From: JBGOUJ01 sp041477005
GTDB taxonomy: Bacteria; Acidobacteriota; Terriglobia; Bryobacterales; JACQDG01
Length of the DNA stretch: 11,085 nucleotides
Direction: 5' to 3'
NCBI GenBank assembly: GCA_041477005.1
Contig: JBGOUJ010000208.1
Span: forward strand, 1-11,085
The position numbers and the translations under genes are program-made. The notes below the pieces were generated by a model, which worked only from the letters and a program-made list of their open reading frames with translations, searched no databases and was not told the DNA's origin. This document shows, piece after piece, positions 5,358 to 11,085 of the stretch (within the stretch, counting starts at the first letter, position 1; each line of letters begins with the position of its first letter).

Positions 5358-5435
5358 GCCTAACGAGGCGGCAGCACGGGCACGCCACCGCGCCTAGCCA
5401 GGGCGCCCCGGCGCTACTATTGACCGCGGATAGGC
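5358..5435 (-). repeat. Upstream boundary core site: degraded attC or attI-like
   Basis: Minus strand: a full core box GTTAGGC (5364-5358) lies 61 bases upstream of the brnT start. A possible opening box GCCTATC (5435-5429) is one base off GCCTAAC, but the sequence between pairs only weakly. It is therefore either a decayed attC of a lost upstream cassette or the recombination point of an attI-like site. It marks the first cassette's 5' edge. The outer limit given here is a guess based on the GCCTATC box. Confidence 0.5.
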
Positions 5436-5517
5436 CGTGGTCGAATCGCCCCGCGTTGCGCCAGGCTGGCCGGCGCCCTTTTCCCAGACAGGCGCCGTCA
5501 GGCACAGTCATCGCTGA

Positions 5518-5537
5518 GCACCCCTTTCCTGGGGTGC
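5518..5537. repeat. Perfect 7-bp hairpin
   Basis: GCACCCC (5518-5524) and GGGGTGC (5531-5537) are perfect inverted repeats around a 6-base loop. There is no T-run on either side, so it does not look like an intrinsic terminator, and no gene ends nearby. Confidence 0.45.
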
Positions 5538-5993
5538 CGCCTGGAAACCGCCCCCGAGCCCCGCACACCTCCGCAGGGCGAAGTCTTCGGGAGAGGGACC
5601 CAAAAGGCTCCGCCCCACGCGGCGGGCCAACAGGACGGATTGGGCCTGCGACGCAGTCCTGTCCTCAGGCTGCTGAACCCGTCTTGGTGACTAGGAGCGC
5701 GCCTCTCCGCGCCCTAACCGAGCCCCCGCCCCCGACCCGCCCGCGACTTCCGACTCCAGGCTCCTGGCTTCCCACCCCCTGACTCTTGACCCCTGCCCCG
5801 ACCCAGTCACGTCCCGCGCCAACAAGCATCTCCTTCTCTTCCAGGCACTTACCTTTCTCTTGTGCCGCAATCCCTTCCTCCCGGCGCTACCATAGAACTG
5901 AGAGGCCGCATGACCACTTCGGGCCCAAATCCGACTCAACCAGCCAACACCCGCGGAACCATGGGCCCTCGAACCCCTGAACGGAGGAGAACC

Positions 5994-6027
5994 GGCGCAA
6001 ACAAAATTTGCACGAACGAAACCAATT
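5994..6027 (+). repeat. Direct repeat copy 1
   Basis: 34 bases. Bases 6004-6027 (starting AAATTTGCACGAACG and ending ACCAATT) are identical to 6229-6252. The flank GGCGCAA and the bases between also match, with one mismatch and one single-base gap. It lies in non-coding DNA. The AT-rich core stands out from the GC-rich surroundings. Confidence 0.8.
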
Positions 6028-6217
6028 TCCAGCCTGCATCCCCATCGCGTACCATCCAGCAAGCTCCTCGTTCCCATGCACTTACCCCTCGCAAAGCCCA
6101 AACGGGAAGGTACGCCGCCCCGTACCCCCGCTCCCTCGGTAGCACCAGGAAGGATGGTCTCTATGCCGCCAGTCACCGCGCCCACCAAGCCGGCTGGAAC
6201 AGCCCCGGTTCGGACGC

Positions 6218-6252
6218 GGCGCAAGACGAAATTTGCACGAACGAAACCAATT
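6218..6252 (+). repeat. Direct repeat copy 2
   Basis: 35 bases, matching the copy at 5994-6027 with a 24-base identical core (6229-6252). The two copies are about 225 bases apart in the same orientation. This may be a dispersed genomic repeat family; only two copies are in this window. Confidence 0.8.
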
Positions 6253-6382
6253 CTGCACTGTCAGGACTGCGGGCTGCGGACGGCCGTTATCTGCAGAGGG
6301 CTGGCGATTCAACCCTGAAGGGGCGCAACGAGAAAGACCCGGGCGGCCCCCCCCGGTCCCGCCCGTGGGACCATCCGGCCGT

Positions 6383-6391
6383 TGGTATACT
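6383..6391 (+). promoter_or_regulatory. Predicted extended -10 promoter element
   Basis: TGGTATACT gives an extended -10 (TGn-TATACT, hexamer 6386-6391). There is no good -35 at 17 bases. Transcription would start near 6398 and give a leader of about 165 bases before the isomerase-like gene, containing the small ORF at 6424 and the inverted repeats around 6473-6547. Confidence 0.45.
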
Positions 6392-6423
6392 CTCGGGGGA
6401 GGTTCTTCCACTAGGAGTGACAT

Positions 6424-6522
6424 ATGAGTGAGCAACCGCTCCACGCGCGGCAACCGAAGACGAAAATGGCGATCAGCTATCATCTGCCAGCCATCAGCAC
6501 ACCCCGGGTCTCCGGTTGCTGA
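6424..6522 (+). CDS. Possible 32-aa small ORF in the leader of the isomerase gene
   Basis: ATG at 6424 has a well-placed Shine-Dalgarno AGGAG (6413-6417) and follows the predicted promoter. It encodes MSEQPLHARQPKTKMAIS and 14 more residues, ending at TGA 6520-6522. It matches nothing I know. Its initiation region (AGGAGTGACATATGA) closely resembles that of the next gene (AGGGAGTCACATATGA), so it may be a leader peptide or the stub of a lost gene. Its second half lies within an inverted-repeat region, which argues against a conserved protein. Confidence 0.3.
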   Translation: MSEQPLHARQPKTKMAISYHLPAISTPRVSGC

Positions 6523-6547
6523 TTGCTGATAGCTGACCGCTGATGGC
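6473..6547. repeat. Nested inverted repeats in the leader region
   Basis: TCAGCTATCA (6473-6482) is inverted as TGATAGCTGA (6527-6536), and GCCATCAGC (6490-6498) as GCTGATGGC (6539-6547). The order of the arms means both stems cannot form together as simple nested hairpins; they are alternatives or overlapping. The right side is built of GCTGAT-like words. It ends 18 bases before the isomerase start codon, so it could influence translation or simply be simple-sequence DNA. Confidence 0.55.
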
Positions 6548-6565
6548 TATTTTAGGGAGTCACAT

Positions 6566-7399
6566 ATGAAAATCCAATCTACCCGCCGTGCTTTCCTCGG
6601 CAGCGCCGCCGCGATCCTGGCGTCTCGTCCGCCCAGCTTCGCCGCATCGATCGAGGGTCCCCCGGACCTGTTTAAGCTCGGCATCGCCTCGTACTCTTTG
6701 CGCAAATTCAGCCGCGGTGACGCGATCCGGATGATCCAGCAGCTTCAGACGCCGTACGTGAGCATCAAGGAGTTCCATCTCCGCTACGCCAGCACGCCGG
6801 AGGAGATGGAACAAGGACGCAAGGAGTTCGAGGGCGCCGGCCTGAAGATTATGAGCGGCGGCAACATCTCCTTGCAAAAGGACGACGTGGACGACCTGCG
6901 CCGCTACTTCGAGTACGCCCGGCGATGCGGCATGCCGATGATGGTGTGCGCCCCCATGCATCAAAACCTCGGCAAGATCGAGAAGCTCGTCCAGGAGTAC
7001 AACATCAAGGCCGCCATTCATAACCACGGGCGCTCGGACAAGCACTTTCCCACGCCTCAATCGGTGCTCGAGGCCGTGAAGGATCTGGACCCGCGCTGCG
7101 GGCTTTGCATGGACATGGGCCACTCCGCGGAGACCGGCATTGACCTGATCGAGTGGATCGAGCGGGCCGGCTCGCGGCTGCTCGATGTTCATATCAAGGA
7201 CCTGCGCACGCTCACCACCGAGGGCGACCAGTGCGACGTCGGCGAAGGCGTGCTCCCGATCGTCCGCATCTTCCGGCAGCTCAAGAAAATGAACTACCGC
7301 GGGTGCGTCAACCTGGAATACGAGATTCACCCGGACAACCCGCTGACCGGTATGCTGAAATCCATGTCCTACATGCGCGGCGTGCGAGACACCCTGTAG
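6566..7399 (+). CDS. Tat-exported sugar phosphate isomerase/epimerase-like TIM-barrel protein
   Basis: 277 residues, ATG at 6566 with AGGGAG 7-8 bases upstream. The N-terminus MKIQSTRRAFLGSAAAILAS carries a twin-arginine signal (T-R-R-A-F-L-G, residues 6-12) followed by a short hydrophobic stretch, with cleavage likely near PSFAA (24-27). The mature part follows the xylose-isomerase-like TIM-barrel (AP endonuclease family 2) pattern: LGIASYSLR at strand 1, VSIKEF (65-70), AAIHNHG (149-155), CMDMGHS (181-187), LLDVHIKD (205-212) and CVNLEYE (247-253). Glu69, His152/His154, Asp183, His186, His209 and Glu251/Glu253 are candidate metal or catalytic residues. It probably isomerises or epimerises a sugar or keto-sugar in the periplasm; the substrate is unknown. 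The stop is 8 bases before the next gene and its TAG contributes to that gene's Shine-Dalgarno, so the two form an operon. Confidence 0.88.
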   Translation: MKIQSTRRAFLGSAAAILASRPPSFAASIEGPPDLFKLGIASYSLRKFSRGDAIRMIQQLQTPYVSIKEFHLRYASTPEEMEQGRKEFEGAGLKIMSGGNISLQKDDVDDLRRYFEYARRCGMPMMVCAPMHQNLGKIEKLVQEYNIKAAIHNHGRSDKHFPTPQSVLEAVKDLDPRCGLCMDMGHSAETGIDLIEWIERAGSRLLDVHIKDLRTLTTEGDQCDVGEGVLPIVRIFRQLKKMNYRGCVNLEYEIHPDNPLTGMLKSMSYMRGVRDTL

Positions 7400-7407
7400 G
7401 AGTACCT

Positions 7408-8331
7408 ATGAACTGGAAATTCGATCAGGTCGATCCACCCTACGGCGCAGTCAGCGAGGGGCCTGCCTGGACCGGCTCGGTCCTGCTGTTCACGCATATC
7501 CAGGCCAGCCGGATCATGCGCTACGACCCGGCCACCGGCTCCTGCACGGTCTATCGCGAAAACACCAATTGCGCCAACGGTCTGACCCAGGACCCCCAAG
7601 GCCGGCTTTATGGCTGCGAGGGCGGCGCCACAATCGACGCCCGCCGCGTCGTCCGCTACGAAGACGGCGGCGGCTTCACCGTGCTGGCCGATCGCTTTGA
7701 GGGAAAGCGTTTGAACATTCCCAACGACCTCGTAGTCGATCCGCAGGGCCGCATCTGGTTCACCGATCCATTCTACGAGGGCGCTGCCGGGCCCTGGAGC
7801 TTCGACCGCGCCAACAAGGAACTCGACCACGACTCGGTCTACCGTCTCGATCCGCAGCCGGACGGCGGCTACCGCATCCATCGCGTCACCTTCGATACCA
7901 CCCGGCCGAACGGGCTGCTCTTTTCGCTGGACTATAAGACGCTCTACGTCGCTCAGAGCGGCCGCGGGGCCGACGAAAAGAGGCAGTTGCGCGCTTACCC
8001 GGTCAACGGTGACGGCAGCCTGGGAGCGACGGCGGTCCTGCACGATTTCGGGGAGAACCGGGGCATCGACGGCATGCGCCTGGACGTGGAAGGCAATATC
8101 GTCGCCACCGCCGGCTGGGAACTCGGCGGGCCCGGCCCGTCGATCTACGTCTTTTCGCCCTCGGGAGAAGTACGGGAGCGGCATCCGGTCCCGGCCAAGA
8201 GGCCGACCAACTGCTGCTTCGCCGAGGAAGGTCTCAGCACGCTGTACGTGACGACCACGGAAGGCCACCTGTTTCGAACCCGCACCGAACGCCGGGGCCG
8301 CTCCGATCTTTTCGCTACCAAGAAATTGTAG
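7408..8331 (+). CDS. SMP-30/gluconolactonase-like six-bladed beta-propeller lactonase
   Basis: 307 residues from ATG 7408, with ribosome-binding site GGAG at 7399-7402 overlapping the previous stop. The sequence follows the SMP-30/gluconolactonase/LRE family: SEGPAW (16-21, metal ligand Glu17), NGLTQDPQGRLYGCEGG (57-73), NIPNDLVVDPQGRIWFTDP (103-121, Asn106), RPNGLLFSLDYKTLYVAQS (166-184, Asn168), IDGMRLDVEGNIVATA (220-235, Asp221) and ETLYVTTTEG-like blade 6 (278-286). These are the four metal-binding positions of the family and give a calcium- or zinc-dependent sugar lactonase. No signal peptide, so it acts in the cytoplasm, unlike its Tat-exported neighbour. Being co-transcribed with the isomerase-like protein suggests a sugar or sugar-acid catabolic role. 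Length is normal for the family. Confidence 0.92.
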   Translation: MNWKFDQVDPPYGAVSEGPAWTGSVLLFTHIQASRIMRYDPATGSCTVYRENTNCANGLTQDPQGRLYGCEGGATIDARRVVRYEDGGGFTVLADRFEGKRLNIPNDLVVDPQGRIWFTDPFYEGAAGPWSFDRANKELDHDSVYRLDPQPDGGYRIHRVTFDTTRPNGLLFSLDYKTLYVAQSGRGADEKRQLRAYPVNGDGSLGATAVLHDFGENRGIDGMRLDVEGNIVATAGWELGGPGPSIYVFSPSGEVRERHPVPAKRPTNCCFAEEGLSTLYVTTTEGHLFRTRTERRGRSDLFATKKL

Positions 8332-8365
8332 GCCGGAGCAGGGTGAGGCTGGCTTGCCCCCCAGG

Positions 8366-8374
8366 TGCTAAAAT
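8366..8374 (+). promoter_or_regulatory. Predicted extended -10 element before the kinase remnant
   Basis: TGCTAAAAT gives an extended -10 (TGn-TAAAAT). Transcription would begin near 8381, only a few bases ahead of the GTG start at 8384. No -35 match at standard spacing. Confidence 0.4.
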
Positions 8375-8383
8375 ACCCGCCAA

Positions 8384-9061
8384 GTGCTCGGCCAGACCGT
8401 TTCTCACTACCGCATCATCGAAAAGCTCGGCGGAGGCGGCATGGGCGTGGTCTACCGGGCCGAGAACACGCGCCTTGGCCGCATGGTCGCCCTGAAGTTC
8501 CTACCGGAAGAGCTGGCCAAGGATCACCAGGCCGGCGAGCGCTTCCGTCGCGAGGCTCGCGCCGCCTCGGCGTTGAACCACCCCAACATCTGCACCATCT
8601 ACGACATCGACGAGCACGACGGACAGAAAATCAGCGACGACCTGGCCCGCCGCTACCCGGACGACACCCAGTTGAAGACCGTTCGTCTGCCCATGGTGCG
8701 CGCCGCCATCGAGCTCACCAGCGGCTCGCCGGCCAAGTCGGTCGAGTTCCTGCGCGCGGCGACGCAGTATGAGCTCGCGGAGCCCTGGGTACTCTATCTG
8801 CGTGGGCAGGCCCTACTCAAGCTGCGGGCGGGATCCGAAGCAGCCTCGGAGTTTCAGAAGATTCTCGACCACCGGGGCGTCGCCGGCATCTCCCCTCTCT
8901 ACCCGCTCTCCCACTTGGGCGTCGCTCGCGGCGCCGCCCTCGCCGGTGACGCCGCAAAAGGTCGCAAGTCTTATCAGGACTTTCTCGCCTTATGGAAAGA
9001 CGCCGACCCGGACATACCCATATTGAAAGAGGCCCGCCAGGAGTACGCCAAATTGCAGTAA
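8384..9061 (+). pseudogene. Ser/Thr protein kinase-TPR protein with in-frame internal deletion (catalytic core lost)
   Basis: An open frame of 225 residues, starting at GTG 8384, that joins two distant parts of one family. Residues 1-81 are the start of a Hanks-type kinase: GQTVSHYRIIEKLGGGGMGVVY with the glycine loop (15-22), ATP-binding Lys38 (VALKFLP), Glu57 in RREARAASALNHPNI, and IYDIDEHDGQ. From about residue 82 the sequence jumps to the C-terminal tail typical of acidobacterial kinase-TPR proteins: DDLARRYPDDTQL, then EFQKILDHRG and a TPR-like helix pair ending DFLALWKDADPDIPILKEARQEYAKLQ. The catalytic loop (HRD), the DFG motif, the rest of the kinase lobe, the membrane helix and most TPR repeats are missing, roughly 500 or more residues judging from the usual family length. 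The junction is near 8624-8632 and is in frame. It cannot be an active kinase. A short TPR-like protein could still be made; an assembly collapse is an alternative. Confidence 0.85.
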
Positions 9062-9157
9062 AATGGCTGCCAGCCACCACGGAGACGCGGGCGAGCCCCG
9101 GTGCAGGAAGAATCGCGCGCGCCCTCACTGTGGGTGATTTAAGATCGGTGGTTCCCT

Positions 9158-10726
9158 ATGACGATCCACTTCCATTCCGAGCTTTCTTGCAGGACGGTCC
9201 TGAGACGTGCCGCGGTGCGTGCCGCCTTCGCGGCGGTCCTGCTCGCGACGGCCGTGTGCAGTGCGGCGCCGGCCGGCGCCGCGCCGTGCGGGAGCCTGGC
9301 CGCCCTGGCGCTGCGGGACACGACGATCACGCTGGCCCAGTCCGTACCCGCCGGGGAGTTCGCCCCGCCCGCCGGTGCGCCAAGGCCGCCAGGCTCCGGG
9401 CCCTCGTACAAAGATCTGCCCGCCTTCTGCCGGGTAGCGGCAACGTTAAAGCCGACGCCGGACTCCGAGATCAAAATCGAGGTCTGGATGCCGGCCTCGG
9501 GCTGGAACGGTAAGTTCGAGGGCGTCGGCAACGGCGGTTGGTCCGGGGCGATCGTTTACCCCGCGCTGGCGGCGGCGCTGCGGAGCGGCTACGCCGCCTC
9601 CTCCACCGACACCGGGCATAGGGGCGGCGGCGCCAGCTTTGCGCTGGGACACCCCGAAAAGCTGATTGATTTCGGCTATCGAGCGGTCCATGAAATGACC
9701 GTGCAGGCCAAGGCCATCATCGCGGCCTTCTACGGCAACGGTCCCCGGCTCTCCTACTGGAACGGGTGCTCGTCAGGCGGCAAACAGGGGCTCAAGGAGG
9801 CGCAGCGCTTCCCCCGCGACTACGACGGCATCATTGCCGGTGCCCCCGCCAACTACTGGACGCATCTCATGGTGAGCTGCCTGTGGGTCGGGCAGGCGGC
9901 GCTCAAGGACCCGGCCAGCTACATCCCGCCGAGCAAATATCCGATCATCCACAAGGCGGTGCTGGACGCCTGCGACACCCTCGACGGAGTCAAGGACGGC
10001 GTTCTCGAGGATCCAACGCGCTGCCATTTCGATCCGAAGGTGCTCGAGTGCAAGGGCGAAGACGCCCCGACCTGCCTGACGGCGCCACAAGTGGAAACAG
10101 CCCGGAAGATCTACGCCCCCGCGACCAACCCGCGCACCGGAAAGGAGATCTATCCCGGCCTGGAGCCGGGCAGCGAGCCCGGCTGGACCGCCATGGCCGC
10201 AGGTCCGAAACCGTTCGCCATCCCGGACGATCACTTCAAGTACGTGGTGTTCAAAGACCCGAACTGGGATTTTCGGACCCTCAACTTCGATAGCGATGTG
10301 GCGCTCGCCGACAAACTGGACAACGGCGCCCTCAATGCGACCGACCCGAATCTCAAGGAATTCGTGGGCCACGGCGGAAAGCTCGTCCTCTACCACGGCT
10401 GGAACGACCAGCTCATCGCCCCACGGAACAGCGTCAACTACTATAAGAGCGTGGTGGCGGCGCTGGGCAAGACGGGGGACTCCGTCCGCCTCTTTATGGC
10501 GCCGGGGATGGGGCACTGCTCAGGCGGCGACGGGCCCAACACGTTCGACAAGATGAGCCTGATCGAGCAGTGGGTGGAGAAGGGGAAGGCGCCGGATCAG
10601 ATCATCGCCTCCCACGGCACGGGGGGCAACGTGGACCGCACGCGACCCCTGTGCCCCTACCCGCAGGTCGCGCAGTACCAAGGGACCGGGAGCACGGATG
10701 ACGCCGCGAATTTCGTGTGCAAGTAG
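9158..10726 (+). CDS. Secreted tannase/feruloyl esterase family protein
   Basis: 522 residues, ATG at 9158. The N-terminus has a basic region (RTVLRRAAVRAA, 13-23), a hydrophobic core (FAAVLLATAV) and a likely signal peptidase site near PAGA/A (39-42). The mature part is a tannase/feruloyl esterase alpha/beta-hydrolase: GKFEGVGNGGWSG (118-130), catalytic Ser205 in GCSSGG, a lid with the calcium-site loop DACDTLDGVKDGVLEDPTRC (270-289), YHGWNDQLIAP with Asp417, and APGMGHCSGG with His453. Cys204 next to the serine and Cys454 next to the histidine form the CS-D-HC arrangement of this family, where a disulfide brings the catalytic residues together. It should release phenolic acids such as gallate or ferulate from plant esters outside the cytoplasm; substrate specificity cannot be decided from sequence. 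A weak GGTGG is the only ribosome-binding site, and TAAGAT (9140-9145) is a possible -10. Convergent with the STAS gene, 29 bases apart. Confidence 0.93.
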   Translation: MTIHFHSELSCRTVLRRAAVRAAFAAVLLATAVCSAAPAGAAPCGSLAALALRDTTITLAQSVPAGEFAPPAGAPRPPGSGPSYKDLPAFCRVAATLKPTPDSEIKIEVWMPASGWNGKFEGVGNGGWSGAIVYPALAAALRSGYAASSTDTGHRGGGASFALGHPEKLIDFGYRAVHEMTVQAKAIIAAFYGNGPRLSYWNGCSSGGKQGLKEAQRFPRDYDGIIAGAPANYWTHLMVSCLWVGQAALKDPASYIPPSKYPIIHKAVLDACDTLDGVKDGVLEDPTRCHFDPKVLECKGEDAPTCLTAPQVETARKIYAPATNPRTGKEIYPGLEPGSEPGWTAMAAGPKPFAIPDDHFKYVVFKDPNWDFRTLNFDSDVALADKLDNGALNATDPNLKEFVGHGGKLVLYHGWNDQLIAPRNSVNYYKSVVAALGKTGDSVRLFMAPGMGHCSGGDGPNTFDKMSLIEQWVEKGKAPDQIIASHGTGGNVDRTRPLCPYPQVAQYQGTGSTDDAANFVCK

Positions 10727-10755
10727 GCCTGGGTCTGACTTGCCAAATTCCCGGC

Positions 10756-11085
10756 TCACCAGGGGTTGTGCGCTCCCGGGCTTGGCCCCAGGGTAAAATC
10801 CGCACTGGCCGCCGGCACGCTGGGATAAAAGGGGAGAACGGAATCCAGCCGGGTGATCGCGAAAGCCCTCTTCACCGCCGGGTCCAGACCGGCGATGCGA
10901 AATCCTCCCTCCACACGCATGACCTTCGCGAAACAATAGGCGATGCTTCCCATGCCCGAGCTGTCGACATACGGCACGCCGGACATGTCAAATATGATCT
11001 TCTTTTCGTTTTGGCGCAGCAGTTCGAGCACAGCTTCTTCCACGCCTTTGCTGTCCGGCCCCATGGTCATTCTTCCGGTGAGCTC
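10756..11085 (-). CDS. STAS-domain anti-sigma-factor antagonist (5' end beyond window)
   Basis: The frame is open to the right edge. 109 residues are visible, starting in ELTGRMTMGPDSKGVEEAVLELL, which is the second strand and first helix of a STAS domain; LTGRMTMG corresponds to the usual L-x-G-R-L-x-x-G, so roughly 15-20 N-terminal residues lie outside. The core motif IIFDMSGVPYVDSSGMGSI (visible residues 30-48) holds the phosphorylatable serine of SpoIIAA/RsbV proteins, by alignment the second Ser of DSSG. When unphosphorylated it would bind an anti-sigma kinase and free the sigma factor. The C-terminal tail (ASADFTLGPSPGAHNPW) is not part of the domain. An ATG at 11070 is an internal Met, not the start. 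Which sigma factor it serves is not visible. Confidence 0.9.
   Translation of the reverse strand, partial: ELTGRMTMGPDSKGVEEAVLELLRQNEKKIIFDMSGVPYVDSSGMGSIAYCFAKVMRVEGGFRIAGLDPAVKRAFAITRLDSVLPFYPSVPAASADFTLGPSPGAHNPW

Larger units (their letters stand above)
2564..5364 (-). mobile_element. Integron-type gene cassette array without integrase (CALIN-like), four cassettes
   Basis: Seven small minus-strand genes are grouped into four units. Each unit ends at its 3' side in an attC-like site: R'' box, imperfect stem, R' box. Taking the recombination point as after the G of GTTRRRY, the cassettes are about 662 bp (brnT-brnA, 5363-4702), 826 bp (235-aa protein, 4701-3876), 707 bp (PIN toxin and partner, 3875-3169) and 599 bp (78-aa and 105-aa proteins, 3168-2570). 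All genes and sites share one orientation, as in integron arrays. The upstream edge is a lone core site GTTAGGC (5364-5358). No tyrosine recombinase is encoded in the window. The array sits between a permease gene and a gene-poor region. Two of the four cassettes carry toxin-antitoxin pairs, a typical cargo of chromosomal cassette arrays. An alternative, that these are dispersed hairpin repeats unrelated to integrons, fits less well because of the box sequences and their placement. Confidence 0.82.
5365..6380. other. Gene-poor region of about 1 kb
   Basis: No open frame here has a plausible start, ribosome-binding site or recognisable protein. The translations are proline/arginine-rich, as expected from GC-rich non-coding DNA. 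Contents: a small hairpin at 5518-5537, an inverted pair CAGGAC/GTCCTG (5631-5636 and 5656-5661), a C-rich pyrimidine-biased stretch of simple composition around 5700-5830 (ACTCC/CTGGC-type words), and two copies of a 34-35 base repeat near 6000 and 6235. No integrase, tRNA or CRISPR structure was found. Confidence 0.6.

Noticed and set aside
5560..5700. Possible structured RNA or riboswitch in the GC-rich stretch with the CAGGAC/GTCCTG pair
   Set aside because: No match to conserved cores of riboswitch classes I know and no downstream gene in a sensible position.
5015..5782. Plus-strand open frame of 255 codons starting antisense to brnT
   Set aside because: The first third is the mirror of brnT and the rest is Pro/Arg-rich translation of GC-rich non-coding DNA.
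5862..6431. Plus-strand open frame of 189 codons in the gene-poor region
   Set aside because: No ribosome-binding site, no family resemblance, and it includes both copies of the direct repeat; composition is that of untranslated GC-rich DNA.
6560..8268. Large minus-strand open frames over the isomerase and lactonase genes
   Set aside because: Codon-position shadows of two well-supported plus-strand genes.
9773..10516. Minus-strand open frame of 247 codons over the tannase-like gene
   Set aside because: Antisense shadow; the plus strand carries a complete catalytic Ser-Asp-His set.
10727..10755. Terminator between the convergent tannase-like and STAS genes
   Set aside because: Only 29 bases, with no stable hairpin followed by a T-run on either strand.
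1..11085. CRISPR array, tRNA or rRNA, insertion sequence, integrase gene
   Set aside because: No regularly spaced repeats, no cloverleaf or rRNA signatures noticed, no transposase or tyrosine recombinase motifs in any open frame.

Overview
The window looks like chromosomal DNA from a soil Acidobacteriota member, probably close to Bryobacterales/Solibacter. This is inferred from several traits together: high GC, a MacB/FtsX permease of the acidobacterial type, a remnant of the Ser/Thr kinase-TPR family common there, a Tat-exported sugar isomerase-like protein, an SMP-30 lactonase and a tannase/feruloyl esterase. No rRNA or tRNA is present to fix the taxonomy.

Layout. (1) 1-2236, minus: an ABC permease that runs off the left edge. 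(2) 2564-5364, minus: a compact run of small genes separated by integron attC-like recombination sites. Four gene cassettes are visible, with four attC-like sites and one further core site at the upstream boundary. No integrase gene is in the window, so the best description is a CALIN (attC cluster lacking an integrase) or the distal part of a chromosomal integron array. In cassette order (right to left) the cargo is a BrnT/BrnA-type toxin-antitoxin pair, a 235-aa PD-(D/E)XK-like unknown, a PIN-domain toxin with its partner, and a pair of small unknown proteins. (3) 5365-6380: about 1 kb with no supportable gene, carrying short repeats. (4) 6383-8331, plus: a possible promoter, a 32-codon small ORF, a Tat-signal sugar phosphate isomerase/epimerase-like protein and an SMP-30/gluconolactonase-like protein, the last two forming a tight operon. 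(5) 8384-9061, plus: a kinase-TPR gene with an in-frame internal deletion that removed the catalytic core. (6) 9158-10726, plus: a secreted tannase/feruloyl esterase family protein. (7) 10756-11085, minus: the C-terminal part of a STAS anti-sigma-factor antagonist that runs off the right edge.

How the parts work together. The plus-strand half reads as scavenging of plant-derived carbon: ester hydrolysis by the tannase-like enzyme, sugar acid/lactone turnover by the SMP-30 protein and sugar isomerisation by the TIM-barrel protein. These links are inferred from families and proximity. The minus-strand array is accessory DNA whose toxin-antitoxin cassettes would stabilise it. The array is the most interesting part of the window. 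Its attC sites follow the expected geometry: RYYYAAC-like box, imperfect stem, GTTRRRY-like box, 3' of and in the same orientation as each cassette's genes. Some cassette genes start or stop inside the recombination sites.
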